Shown one piece after another: positions 1 through 8,323 of a DNA stretch of 36,822 bases. The notes beneath the pieces are model-generated. The model searched no databases, was not told where the DNA came from, and was given only the letters and a program-made list of their open reading frames with translations. Source of the stretch: Natribacillus halophilus (GTDB lineage Bacteria; Bacillota; Bacilli; Bacillales; Marinococcaceae). Made by a program: the position numbers and the translations under genes. The DNA lies in NCBI RefSeq assembly GCF_900100185.1, contig NZ_FNEN01000012.1:1-36822 (forward strand). Reading direction: 5' to 3'. The stretch's first letter is position 1. Each line of letters starts with the position of its first letter.

Positions 1-72
1 TAGATGATCGCATAGAAGGTGCATATCATCAGGGTTTTACATAAATGCTCAGATGCCTTCACACCGCCTGAT

Positions 73-122
73 ACAGCCTCCTAAGCTGTAGGTCACAGGT
101 TCGACTCCTGTCTAGGGCGCCA
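73..122 (+). tRNA. 3' half of tRNA-Arg(CCT), 5' half missing
   Basis: The 3' part of a tRNA is perfect. The anticodon stem (73-77 with 85-89) encloses a seven-base loop with anticodon CCT at 80-82. The variable region is 90-94, the T stem is 95-99 with 107-111 and its loop is TTCGACT. The acceptor 3' strand is CTAGGGC (112-118), followed by discriminator G and an encoded CCA (120-122). A 5' acceptor strand GCCCTAG and a D arm are expected upstream, but bases 1-72 contain no pairing partner. The break lies just before the anticodon stem, which suits a phage- or ICE-type attachment site better than an anticodon-loop intron. The fragment is probably not a functional tRNA. Confidence 0.8.
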
Positions 123-144
123 ACATATGGGATTGGATTAATAA

Positions 145-181
145 TGCCATCCCGCTTCTCTTCTTTAAAGGCGGAATGGCA
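145..181. terminator. possible terminator-like hairpin between tRNA scar and stress-protein gene
   Basis: TGCCAT-c-CCGC (145-154) pairs with GCGG-a-ATGGCA (171-181) around a 16-base loop. On the minus strand it lies downstream of the universal stress protein stop codon, but the following tract (ATTATTAATCC) is only weakly T-rich. It could end that transcript or simply be a structured spacer. Confidence 0.35.
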
Positions 182-239
182 ATTAAAAGAACGATAAACC
201 GGATAAGGGGTCCATAGGGCACTCCTTTATCAGTTTTAC

Positions 240-926
240 TTAGGTTTTTGTGTTCTCGGCCTTCTGATGGGAGGGCATCTCGTCTTGGACATAGTCGTCG
301 GTCACATGGACATCGATCATTCTGTTTTCTTTCATGAATTTAAACACGCCGTTATTAAAGTCCGTGCCAATTTCCTTGAAAAATATACCTTCGTATGCAC
401 AGGCATTGGTATGGTTAAAGCTTAGACGGTAGCGGCCGCCATCGGTTTTGACCAGATAGGCGCGGACGCCTTTCTCAAAGTGTTCTTCCTGGTAATTCTT
501 TAATCCCCGTGTGACGGCAATAATGTGCAAGTCGACAAACGGAAGTTCTTTGAGCAGCGAGTTAATGAGAGACCCTTTCGTCATCTCTTTCCAGCGGCTT
601 TTGGCCGTTTGCCCGATAATGACCTGGGTCGCGTGTATTTCCTTGGCGACTTGGCTGATCACTCTGGAAACCGGGCGTTTGTCATTGGATTTTATGATGA
701 AGTCTGTCGCGTTATATTCTTTGGCCAGACGTTCCCAAAACTCCAAATACTGGTTTTTTTCATGATCAAGATCATCGGCATCGGCGTCATTGACCGTCAA
801 TATATAGAGAGGGCAATTAAGTCTGCCCGCGATCTTGGCGCCCCTTTTGATCAACTTTTCACCATTTGGACCATAATAAACGCAGACAAGCATGCATTCA
901 TCCATTTTCGCCTGGATTTGATCCAT
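240..926 (-). CDS. universal stress protein, KdpD-type USP domain, with C-terminal extension
   Basis: This is a 228-residue cytoplasmic protein. Residues about 12-140 resemble the USP domain of KdpD sensor kinases: an LVCVYYGPNGEKLIKRG strand-loop-helix start, and a nucleotide-loop-like stretch G105-Q-T then R111-W-K-E-M-T-K-G-S119. Residues about 145-228 are an extension I do not recognise. There is no histidine-kinase or membrane part, so it is a stand-alone stress or ATP-sensing protein rather than KdpD. The start is chosen because AGGTGAAGGC lies just before the ATG. It is divergent from the Mrp antiporter operon, about 500 bases away, so a link to cation stress is tempting but is inference only. 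Confidence 0.75.
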   Translation of the reverse strand: MDQIQAKMDECMLVCVYYGPNGEKLIKRGAKIAGRLNCPLYILTVNDADADDLDHEKNQYLEFWERLAKEYNATDFIIKSNDKRPVSRVISQVAKEIHATQVIIGQTAKSRWKEMTKGSLINSLLKELPFVDLHIIAVTRGLKNYQEEHFEKGVRAYLVKTDGGRYRLSFNHTNACAYEGIFFKEIGTDFNNGVFKFMKENRMIDVHVTDDYVQDEMPSHQKAENTKT

Positions 927-1430
927 ATGCCTTCACCTCTTACAAACATAATGATACTGGGCAGTAACACTGCCATATAATAGCTTACTCCTGTTTGTTT
1001 TATGCTGTCAATCGGAGATTTGTTCTTTCTTGAAAATTTTTCGGCAAGGGTCTAGACCGCTCGTTTAAAACGCTGAGTAGGGTTTGCATATCGTTAATAT
1101 GGTGAGTAAGTCTAATATGTTTTATACATCGGTATATCGACAGGTGAAAATGTTACAAATCTCCGACAACCCTTTATATATCGCCAATTGGAAATACATT
1201 TAGTTTATAATAATGACATGTGTCTGTCTTTTTGCTATGAGCAAAATTGTTGCCTATATGTATGAACCATTGGTAGAATGCAAAATGCACTCGGAAGTAT
1301 TTTCTATAAAAAGGAAAGAGATTCCTGTTCCGATTGTTTTTTACAGAAAATTAAGACATATAACTCGTCGTATTTGCTGACGGGAATCGGGAAGAATATA
1401 CATACTCGCGTACTGTGGGGGTCGATACTT
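927..1430. other. gene-free stretch between usp and mrpA
   Basis: About 500 bases separate the divergent stress-protein and Mrp operons. I see a candidate mrp promoter at 1250-1279 and, if TTG 1431 is the real mrpA start, a leader of roughly 145 bases. A reading frame opens at ATG 1278 in phase with mrpA, but its first 51 codons look unlike any MrpA N-terminus. No RNA family or repeat was recognised here. Confidence 0.5.
1250..1279 (+). promoter_or_regulatory. candidate sigma-A promoter of the mrp operon
   Basis: TTGCCT (1250-1255) and TAGAAT (1274-1279) are spaced by 18 bases. The -10 overlaps the ATG at 1278, so if this promoter is real that ATG cannot be the start codon. This supports the internal TTG at 1431. 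Confidence 0.35.
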
Positions 1431-3836
1431 TTGTCTTGGTTACATATTTTTATTCTTTTTCCTCTTTTGGCTGCAGTCATTATCCCTATCTTATTTAAAA
1501 AAATCCCAAGAGTACATACCGGTTGGTTCGTTTTAGTTGTACCTTTGGCTGTCTTTATATACTTGCTTACGTTTTTGCCGATGGTCGCCGGCGGAGAAAC
1601 AGCGATGTATAGCCTTCCGTGGATTCCTCGATTCGATATTCATTACAGCCTCTATGTCGATGGGCTCGGGCTTGTCTTTGGCTTGATTATCTCAGGCATC
1701 GGGGCGCTTGTCGTTTTGTATTCAATCTATTATTTGTCGAAACATCGTGAAGCCCTCCATAACTTTTACGTTTATCTGATGATGTTCCTGACGGCCATGC
1801 TCGGGGTTGTTTTTTCAGATAATATGATCGTCCTTTATCTCTTCTGGGAACTGACGAGTATCTCCTCCTTTTTATTAATTGCTTACTGGTATGCGCGGAG
1901 GCAATCCCGTTACGGTGCGCAAAAGGCGATGCTGATTACCATTTTTGGCGGTTTCGCGATGCTCGCGGCGATTATCATGCTCAGCATCATGGGAGAGACG
2001 TTTAGCCTTCAGGCACTGATGGCGCAAAGTGACCAACTTGTCCAGCATGAGCTGTTTCTGCCGGCTATGATTCTCATCCTGATCGGCGCGTTCACCAAAT
2101 CCGTGCAATTTCCGTTCCACATCTGGCTCCCGGATGCCATGGAAGCTCCGACGCCGATCAGTGCCTATTTGCATTCGGCGACGATGGTCAAGGCGGGGAT
2201 TTACCTGGTGGCCAGGTTCACACCTTTTTTCGGAGGGGCGATGGAATGGTTCTGGATCGTGACCGGCGTTGGGCTGCTTACGCTCTTATGGGGATCCCTG
2301 TTAGCGGTGAAACAGCGGGATTTAAAAGCGTTACTTGCGTTTTCGACGATCAGTCAGCTCGGGTTCATTATGTCCCTTCTGGGAATGGGATCGGCCGCTC
2401 TCTATTACGGGGGAGGGGATGAGGCCCACCTTCATTCGATGGCGATCCTCGCTGCGGTATTCCATCTCGTGAACCATGCCACCTTTAAAGGCAGTCTCTT
2501 CATGGTCGTCGGGATCGTCGACCATGAGACAGGGACGCGTGATTTGCGTAAGCTCGGCGGACTGATGTCGATCATGCCGATTTCCTTTACCCTCGCGTTG
2601 ATTGGAAGTCTATCCATGGCCGGGTTGCCGCCGTTTAACGGTTTTCTCAGTAAAGAACTTTTCTTTACGGGCGCACTGAATGCGGCAGAACTCGATATCT
2701 TCAGAATGGAGACGTATGGGGCTTTGATCCCGATCGTCGCCTGGACTGCCAGTATTTTTACGTTTGTTTATAGCATTGTCCTTGTTTTTAAAACATTTTT
2801 TGGAAAATATCAACCGGAGCGTTTGGAAAAAGAAGCCCATGAAGCTCCCTGGGGCATGTTAATTTCCCCGCTGATATTGACCGTGCTCGTCGTTGTTATC
2901 TTTTTTGTTCCGAACGTACTCGCGCATTATGTGCTGGAGCCGATGATGGCTTCGATTTTACCGCCATTGGCGGGTGAATTTGATATTCATATTGAAGCGT
3001 GGCACGGGTTCGAACCTGAATTGTTTATGACCATTGGAGTTGTCGTATTGGGTGCCATCCTGTATGCGACATTAAGAAAATGGATCGTGCTATACAACAA
3101 TATGCCGAGAGCCCTTTCGATTACCAATGCCTACAATTCCGGGCTTAAAGGGATGGAAAGTATATCAAGAAAAGTGACGGACTGGCATATGACCGGGTTT
3201 AGCCGTGATTATCTCCGGTATATTCTAGTGATCTTTGTCGTGATCACAGGCGCCAGTCTTTTCCTGTTGGATGGCTTTTCTATTGATACGGCAAATGCAG
3301 CGAACATTAATGGGTTTGAAATCATTCTCTCCCTTGTGTTGGTCGGATCTACGGCCATGGTTGTCATCACAAGGTCCCGTCTGACAGCCGTCATCGGTGT
3401 CGGGGTGCTAGGCTATATTGTCGCTCTCTTCTTTGTCGTCTTACGGGCGCCGGATTTGGCATTGACGCAATTAGCGATTGAAACGGTCACAGTAGCCTTG
3501 TTTTTAGTCTGCTTCTACCATCTTCCCCGTTTGCGGGAGAAAGAAGAAGGCGACGGTATTAACGTGTTCAACCTGATCATCGCCGGTGCGGTCGGGTTAC
3601 TCGTAACGTTAATTTCATTATCTGCGAATGGGCATCGTCTTTTTCCCGCGATTTCCGATTTTTACGAGGATGCCTATGAACTTGCCGGCGCTGGAAACAT
3701 GGTGAACGCGATTTTGGCCGATTTTCGGGCCATTGATACATTGTTGGAAATCTTTGTACTTTGTATCGCAGGTCTAGCCGCGTACGCGCTCATTAAATTG
3801 CGGTTGGCAAGGAGGGAACAGGATGAAAACCAATGA
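1431..3836 (+). CDS. mrpA: Na+/H+ antiporter subunit A (MrpA)
   Basis: This is the large membrane subunit of the seven-subunit Mrp cation/proton antiporter, related to complex I NuoL plus the MrpB-like and DUF4040 regions. I start at TTG 1431, which gives 801 residues, the usual MrpA length. With this numbering the known functional residues fall at the canonical positions: E140 (LFWELTSISS), K223 (GAFTKSVQFPFH) and H230. The open frame extends upstream to ATG 1278, but those 51 codons are hydrophilic, Cys-rich and unlike the family. A G-rich GGGGGT lies nine bases before the TTG. The protein has more than 18 hydrophobic segments. The 3' end overlaps mrpB by 14 bases, indicating translational coupling. 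Confidence 0.93.
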   Translation: MSWLHIFILFPLLAAVIIPILFKKIPRVHTGWFVLVVPLAVFIYLLTFLPMVAGGETAMYSLPWIPRFDIHYSLYVDGLGLVFGLIISGIGALVVLYSIYYLSKHREALHNFYVYLMMFLTAMLGVVFSDNMIVLYLFWELTSISSFLLIAYWYARRQSRYGAQKAMLITIFGGFAMLAAIIMLSIMGETFSLQALMAQSDQLVQHELFLPAMILILIGAFTKSVQFPFHIWLPDAMEAPTPISAYLHSATMVKAGIYLVARFTPFFGGAMEWFWIVTGVGLLTLLWGSLLAVKQRDLKALLAFSTISQLGFIMSLLGMGSAALYYGGGDEAHLHSMAILAAVFHLVNHATFKGSLFMVVGIVDHETGTRDLRKLGGLMSIMPISFTLALIGSLSMAGLPPFNGFLSKELFFTGALNAAELDIFRMETYGALIPIVAWTASIFTFVYSIVLVFKTFFGKYQPERLEKEAHEAPWGMLISPLILTVLVVVIFFVPNVLAHYVLEPMMASILPPLAGEFDIHIEAWHGFEPELFMTIGVVVLGAILYATLRKWIVLYNNMPRALSITNAYNSGLKGMESISRKVTDWHMTGFSRDYLRYILVIFVVITGASLFLLDGFSIDTANAANINGFEIILSLVLVGSTAMVVITRSRLTAVIGVGVLGYIVALFFVVLRAPDLALTQLAIETVTVALFLVCFYHLPRLREKEEGDGINVFNLIIAGAVGLLVTLISLSANGHRLFPAISDFYEDAYELAGAGNMVNAILADFRAIDTLLEIFVLCIAGLAAYALIKLRLARREQDENQ

Positions 3837-4245
3837 CGTGATTTTGCAAACGATCGCGAGTGTTGCAGCGTTCATCATCCTGGCATTTGCGGCCTATTTG
3901 TTCTTTGCCGGCCACCACGAACCAGGGGGAGGATTTATCGGAGGGCTGGTGATCGCTTCCGCCCTCGTCCTTCTGTATATAGCTTTCGATATGGAAACCG
4001 TGGAAAAGGGTATTCCCGTCGATTATAAAATATTAACGGGGATAGGTATTGGTCTTTCCTTGCTGACGGGGGTGGGGGCTATGGTTTTAGGTTATCCGTT
4101 CCTCTCCCATACGTATGAATATGTTGACTTTCCATTCTTCGGTGAGATTGAACTGGCGACTTCGCTATTGTTCGAGGCGGGAGTATCCCTTGCCGTGGTC
4201 GGAGCCATACTTACGATTATTCTGAGTATCAGTGAGGATGTATAG
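3823..4245 (+). CDS. mrpB: Na+/H+ antiporter subunit B (MrpB)
   Basis: The 140-residue protein has four hydrophobic segments and the family signature GHHEPGGGFIGGL at residues 29-41, followed by a DMETVEKGIPVDY loop. It assembles with MrpA in the membrane, beside the MrpA C-terminal region. AAGGAGGG sits about ten bases before the ATG, inside the end of mrpA. Length and order match Bacillus Mrp operons. Confidence 0.95.
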   Translation: MKTNDVILQTIASVAAFIILAFAAYLFFAGHHEPGGGFIGGLVIASALVLLYIAFDMETVEKGIPVDYKILTGIGIGLSLLTGVGAMVLGYPFLSHTYEYVDFPFFGEIELATSLLFEAGVSLAVVGAILTIILSISEDV

Positions 4246-4247
4246 TT

Positions 4248-4586
4248 ATGGAAATTTTAATGTCTGTGCTTGCAGGTGTACTGTTTATGGCAGGTACTTA
4301 CCTTGTTTTGGCTAAAAGCTTAATACGGATCGTTCTCGGTACAGCCGTTTTGGGTCATGGCGCATTACTTTTATTATTGACGATGGGCGGACTCAAAACC
4401 GGCGCACCCCCGATATTGGGCATTGAGAGTACGGCTTATACCGACCCGTTGCCACAGGCACTGATCTTAACCGCTATTGTGATCAATTTCGGGGTGCTTG
4501 GATTTTTCCTCGTTTTGGCGTATCGTTCTTATCAAGAGTTGGGCACGGATGACATGGAGCAATTAAGGGGCACTGAAGATGAATAA
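4248..4586 (+). CDS. mrpC: Na+/H+ antiporter subunit C (MrpC)
   Basis: The 112-residue, three-segment membrane protein is homologous to NuoK. It carries the conserved stretches GTYLVLAKSLIRIVLG, GHGALLLLLTMGG and DPLPQALILTAIVINFG. It starts two bases after the mrpB stop, with GTGAGGA upstream, and its end overlaps mrpD by eight bases. It belongs to the membrane arm of the Mrp complex that couples Na+ efflux to H+ uptake. Confidence 0.95.
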   Translation: MEILMSVLAGVLFMAGTYLVLAKSLIRIVLGTAVLGHGALLLLLTMGGLKTGAPPILGIESTAYTDPLPQALILTAIVINFGVLGFFLVLAYRSYQELGTDDMEQLRGTEDE

Positions 4587-6063
4587 TTTAGTCATTCTAC
4601 CGATCGTAATCCCGTTATTAGCGGGTGTAGCACTCATTTTTTTCCGAAAACAAATACGCGTTCAACGCTATGTAACGACCCTTTCGCTGTTACTGCTTGC
4701 TGTTGTTACGATGGTACTCATTCAGCAAGTTTCGGATGCGGGGACCCAGACGCTAAATCTCGGGGGATGGGATCCTCCATTTGGGATTGTACTCGTCGCT
4801 GATATGTTCGCATTACTGCTCATGTTGGCCACTGTGATCGTCGCTTTTTGCTGTGTCCTTTATGGCTTTCGAACGATCGGTGAAGCACGGGAAAAGCATT
4901 ACCTTTACCCATTTATTCATTTTTTGCTGGTTGGCGTTATGGGGTCATTCCTGACGGGTGATCTTTTTAACCTTTTCGTGTTTTTTGAGGTCATGTTACT
5001 CGCATCTTACATACTCGTTTCCCTTGGCGGTACAAAGGATCAACTGCGTGAATCCTTAAAGTATGTGCTTATCAATATCGTGTCTTCGATGTTCTTTCTC
5101 GTGGCGATCGGTTATCTGTACGCGATCACCGGAACCTTGAATTTTGCCGATTTGTCGATGAGAATAGCAGAAACGGGGCAGGACGGCTTGATCACGACGG
5201 TGGCGATCTTTCTCTTACTCGTATTCGCCATTAAAGCAGCTTTATTGATGTATTTTTGGCTCCCGGGTGCTTATGTCGTTCCGCCCATGGCGATCTCGGC
5301 CATGTTTGCCGCCTTGTTGACGAAAGTAGGCATTTACGCCATCTTTCGGACGTTTACACTCATTTTTTATCACGAGCCCGCGGTCACGCATCAACTGATT
5401 GCCTGGCTGGGCATTTTAACGATGATTTTTGGCGCTATTGGTGCTGTTGCCTATTGGGACGTCCGCAAAATACTGGCTTATAACGTCGTTATCGCGGTTG
5501 GATTTATTTTCGCCGGCCTTGCTGTGTTTACCGAAGTGGCATTGGCAGGATCCATCTATTACTTGATGCATGACATGGTAGTGAAGGCGTTGCTGTTTTT
5601 ACTCGGGGGCGTGATGATCGGGCTTACCGGTACCGATCAACTGCGTAAAATGAGTGGCATGATTCGCAATCACGCGGCGCTGGGCTGGATGTTTTTCCTG
5701 GCAGCCCTCGCGCTTGCCGGTATCCCGCCGTTAAGCGGCTTTATTGGAAAACTGCTGATCCTGCAGGGAGCCATCGGGGAAGGATTTTACATCCTTGCCG
5801 CCGTCGGTTTAGTGACGAGTTTAATGGTGCTTTATTCGGTGATGAAAATCTTTATGAATGGCTTTTGGGGAGAGAACCAATTGTCGGTGGAAGATGAGCG
5901 TATGTCTACCCGGGGATTGTTGTTCCCGTGCGCGATTTTGGCCACGATAACCGTTGGCCTCGGGCTTGGGGTTGAATGGGTGAATGTGTACGCGTTACAG
6001 GCGGCAGAGGTTCTCAATAATCCACAGCTTTATATCGAAGCGGTTCTGCCAAACGCTGATTAG
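4579..6063 (+). CDS. mrpD: Na+/H+ antiporter subunit D (MrpD)
   Basis: The 494-residue proton-translocating subunit is of the NuoM/NuoN type, with about 14 hydrophobic segments. The two residues known to be essential in Bacillus MrpD are present at the canonical positions: E137 (LFVFFEVML) and K219 (FAIKAALLMYFWLPGAY). MHDMVVKALLFLLGG and GIPPLSGFIGKLLIL are further conserved proton-pathway segments. Start and length agree with the family. The end is close to mrpE. Confidence 0.95.
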   Translation: MNNLVILPIVIPLLAGVALIFFRKQIRVQRYVTTLSLLLLAVVTMVLIQQVSDAGTQTLNLGGWDPPFGIVLVADMFALLLMLATVIVAFCCVLYGFRTIGEAREKHYLYPFIHFLLVGVMGSFLTGDLFNLFVFFEVMLLASYILVSLGGTKDQLRESLKYVLINIVSSMFFLVAIGYLYAITGTLNFADLSMRIAETGQDGLITTVAIFLLLVFAIKAALLMYFWLPGAYVVPPMAISAMFAALLTKVGIYAIFRTFTLIFYHEPAVTHQLIAWLGILTMIFGAIGAVAYWDVRKILAYNVVIAVGFIFAGLAVFTEVALAGSIYYLMHDMVVKALLFLLGGVMIGLTGTDQLRKMSGMIRNHAALGWMFFLAALALAGIPPLSGFIGKLLILQGAIGEGFYILAAVGLVTSLMVLYSVMKIFMNGFWGENQLSVEDERMSTRGLLFPCAILATITVGLGLGVEWVNVYALQAAEVLNNPQLYIEAVLPNAD

Positions 6064-6078
6064 GAACGAGGTGAGGAA

Positions 6079-6555
6079 ATGGCGTTTCAAATATTGATTA
6101 ACTTAATCATCGCTCTCTTATGGGTTTCACTGCAAGATGACTGGAGTCTGCCCTCGTTTACGATGGGCTATTTGCTCGGGCTTGCTATCGTATTTTTGAT
6201 GCGACGGTTTTTTAACGAAAAATTTTACTTGCACAGGGCGTGGGCAATTGTCGTTTTGCTATACCTTTTTATAAAAGAATTAATCCTCTCAACGATCGTG
6301 GTCACAGGGCAAATTTTGCGTCCGAGATTAAATATTACCCCCGGCATATTCAAATTGGAAACGGATTTGGAAAGTAACTGGGAGATCACGACCCTCGCTT
6401 TGCTTTTCATGCTCACGCCGGGGTCGGTCGTCGTCGAGGTTTCTCCGGACCGGCGGACATTTTATATGCATGCGATGGATATTCCTGTTTCCAGTGATAT
6501 GGTCCTCGCCTCACACGAGAGATTTGAAAAGGCGATTATGGAGGTGACCCGCTAA
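6079..6555 (+). CDS. mrpE: Na+/H+ antiporter subunit E (MrpE)
   Basis: The 158-residue protein has hydrophobic segments in its first half and a cytoplasmic domain containing LTPGSVVVEVSPDRRTFYMH, typical of MrpE. GAGGTGAGG precedes the ATG. The stop overlaps the mrpF start by one base. MrpE is needed for full antiport activity and assembly rather than for cation translocation itself. Confidence 0.93.
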   Translation: MAFQILINLIIALLWVSLQDDWSLPSFTMGYLLGLAIVFLMRRFFNEKFYLHRAWAIVVLLYLFIKELILSTIVVTGQILRPRLNITPGIFKLETDLESNWEITTLALLFMLTPGSVVVEVSPDRRTFYMHAMDIPVSSDMVLASHERFEKAIMEVTR

Positions 6556-6839
6556 TGTTTGAGACTGTTCTGCTTGTGATGCTTTTTTTGCTGGCGATCG
6601 CGATCCTGGGTGGACTATATCGCGCAATTAAAGGACCCTCCATGGCTGATCGTGTCATTGCGCTCGACCTCATTAGCATCATGATGATCGCGCTGATCGG
6701 TGTCGTGTCTATTTACATGGAAACAGACGCTTTCCTGGAGGCGATTTTATTGCTCGGGATTCTGGCTTTCATTGGGGCGGTGGCCTTTGGGAAGTATATC
6801 GAAAGGGGTGTGATCATTGAACGAAAGCGTGATGATTGA
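6555..6839 (+). CDS. mrpF: Na+/H+ antiporter subunit F (MrpF)
   Basis: The 94-residue, three-segment membrane protein has the MrpF signature YRAIKGPSMADRVIALD near residues 23-39. The ATG overlaps the mrpE stop, and GGAGGTGACC is the ribosome site inside mrpE. MrpF is the small subunit implicated in cation conduction near the MrpA/MrpF/MrpG interface. Confidence 0.93.
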   Translation: MFETVLLVMLFLLAIAILGGLYRAIKGPSMADRVIALDLISIMMIALIGVVSIYMETDAFLEAILLLGILAFIGAVAFGKYIERGVIIERKRDD

Positions 6840-7197
6840 AATCATCGTAGCCATATTGTTAATTGCCGGCGTGATCATGCTGCTCATCAGTGCTTTTGGC
6901 CTCGTTCGTTTGCCCGACATTTACACGCGCTCCCACGGAGCGACGAAAAGTGCAACCCTCGGTGTTTTATGTACGTTGACAGGGGTTTTCATCCACTTTG
7001 GGGCGCTCGAAGGTTTATATAGCATGCGATTATTTTTGGGGATCGTGTTTGTGTTTTTGACGGCTCCCGTCGTCAGTCATGTGTGTTGTCGCGCGGCCTA
7101 TCGATCAGGCGTGCCGCTTGCCGAGGAAAGTGTGCAGGATGATTTGGAAGAAGTTTTGGGCGAGGAACACCGGAGGAGACAAGAGGAGAATCGGTGA
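6817..7197 (+). CDS. mrpG: Na+/H+ antiporter subunit G (MrpG)
   Basis: The protein is 126 residues with the MrpG signature GLVRLPDIYTRSHGATKSAT at 28-47, three membrane segments and a charged tail. I take the TTG at 6817 because AAGGGGTG lies at proper spacing upstream; GTG 6829 or ATG 6832 are possible shorter starts. It overlaps mrpF by 23 bases and is the last gene of the operon. No clear terminator follows before the tandem repeats. Confidence 0.9.
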   Translation: MNESVMIEIIVAILLIAGVIMLLISAFGLVRLPDIYTRSHGATKSATLGVLCTLTGVFIHFGALEGLYSMRLFLGIVFVFLTAPVVSHVCCRAAYRSGVPLAEESVQDDLEEVLGEEHRRRQEENR

Positions 7198-7288
7198 GGG
7201 AGTAGTTTTATGGGCTATAAACGGACGAGGCGAGGAGATCGTCTGAAAGCGGTGGGGTGTCGGTGTTTATGCCCTTCGCGAATAAGCC

Positions 7289-7494
7289 ATTGTTGCCGAC
7301 CTAACGACGTTTGCTATAACGCATTAGGTAGTCAGAAGTGCCCGATGACGACGTAACACTTCAGCTATAACGCATTAGGTAGTCAGAAGTGCCCGATGAC
7401 GACGTAACACTTCAGCTATAACACGTTAGGGAGTCAAAAGCGCCCGATGAAGACCTAACGCCATTCGCTATAACACGTTAGGGAGTCATATTCC
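7289..7494. repeat. tandem array 1, period 51-52 bp, upstream of lutA
   Basis: Units begin with GCTATAAC at 7313, 7364, 7415 and 7467. The first two 51-bp units are identical, the third is 52 bp and diverged, and the fourth is cut after about 28 bases. Bases 7289-7312 (ending GACCTAACGACGTTT) are the tail of a decayed earlier unit. Unit three contains CGTTAGG and CCTAACG as an inverted pair, and the same pair faces across unit borders, so each unit can fold. No open frame runs through the array. It fills most of the mrpG-lutA gap. Confidence 0.85.
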
Positions 7495-7522
7495 ACTGAC
7501 GAATGGGAAACAATTAAATCTA

Positions 7523-7552
7523 TTGATCATTGAAATCGCTTTCCATTATAAT
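7523..7552 (+). promoter_or_regulatory. lutABC promoter with internal cre-like (CcpA) site
   Basis: The -35 TTGATC (7523-7528) and -10 TATAAT (7547-7552) are 18 bases apart. The spacer contains TGAAATCGCTTTCC (7531-7544), which fits 13 of 14 positions of the Bacillus cre consensus TGWAANCGNTNWCA. A CcpA site between -35 and -10 predicts catabolite repression of lactate use. This is a sequence match, not evidence of binding. Confidence 0.65.
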
Positions 7553-7592
7553 GAGAGCATCCTGATCCTGCCAATAAAGGGGGTATATCTTT

Positions 7593-8318
7593 GTGAATGT
7601 ATCACTATTTATCACCTGTCTGGGTGACATGTTTTATCCGAATGCCGGTAAAGCCACCGTGGAACTTCTGGAAAAATTCGGCTGCACCGTTGATTTTCCG
7701 GAAGCGCAAACGTGTTGCGGGCAACCGGCTTTTAACAGCGGCTACCACAGGGATGCACGTAAAGTGGCCAAACAAACGATCGAAGCTTTTCAGGCTTCCT
7801 CATATGTCGTGACGCCGTCCGGGTCCTGCGCGGCGATGTTGCAGGAATATCACCATTTACTGGAAGGCGAACCGGAATGGCAGGCGGAAGCTGAAAAGCT
7901 GAGCGCGAAAAGTTATGAATTGACGCAGTTTTTCGTCGATGTGCTTCAGGTTGAAGATACCGGTGCTTCTTTTCATGCCAAAGCGACCTACCATACGTCT
8001 TGTCATATGATGCGTTTGCTTAACGTGACGGACGCGCCGCAAACGCTACTTAACCACGTCGACGGACTGGAAATGATCGACTTGCCCCGGAATTATGATT
8101 GCTGTGGGTTCGGCGGTACATTCGCCGTTAAAATGGCGTCTATTTCCAAGGAAATGGTCGATGAAAAGGTCAGTTGTATCCATGATACGGGCGCGGATAT
8201 TCTCATCGGCGCCGACGCCGGATGTATGATGAATATCGGCGGGCGCATGGAACGCGAGGATAGCCCCATGAAAGTCATGCACATTGCCGAAGTCCTGAAT
8301 CATACCGAAGCGAGGTGA
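7593..8318 (+). CDS. lutA: L-lactate oxidation complex subunit LutA, CCG-domain Fe-S protein
   Basis: The 241-residue cytoplasmic subunit belongs to the LutABC lactate-to-pyruvate oxidation system. It has two cysteine-rich CCG repeats: C41-C42-G in [13 protein letters not shown], and C170-C171-G in [13 protein letters not shown]. Additional Cys at 79 and 137 probably help bind a cluster. The start is GTG 7593, with AAAGGGGG nine bases upstream. It overlaps the start region of lutB, so the three genes form one operon. A cre-like site in the promoter suggests CcpA control. No LutR regulator or lactate permease lies in the window. Confidence 0.92.
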   Translation: MNVSLFITCLGDMFYPNAGKATVELLEKFGCTVDFPEAQTCCGQPAFNSGYHRDARKVAKQTIEAFQASSYVVTPSGSCAAMLQEYHHLLEGEPEWQAEAEKLSAKSYELTQFFVDVLQVEDTGASFHAKATYHTSCHMMRLLNVTDAPQTLLNHVDGLEMIDLPRNYDCCGFGGTFAVKMASISKEMVDEKVSCIHDTGADILIGADAGCMMNIGGRMEREDSPMKVMHIAEVLNHTEAR

Positions 8319-8323
8319 AGCAA

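Noticed and set aside
73-122. Group I intron in a tRNA-Arg(CCT)
   Set aside because: Those introns sit in the anticodon loop. Here the break is 5' of the anticodon stem and no intron core is seen upstream within the window.
511-980. Plus-strand open frames over the universal stress protein gene
   Set aside because: They are antisense shadows of the minus-strand gene, with no ribosome site and no recognisable protein.
1278-1430. N-terminal extension of MrpA from ATG 1278
   Set aside because: The 51 residues resemble no MrpA, the ATG overlaps a -10-like box, and the TTG start places known functional residues at their canonical numbers.
7313-7494. CRISPR array
   Set aside because: The whole 51-52 bp period is repeated, with no unique spacers of constant length and no cas genes.
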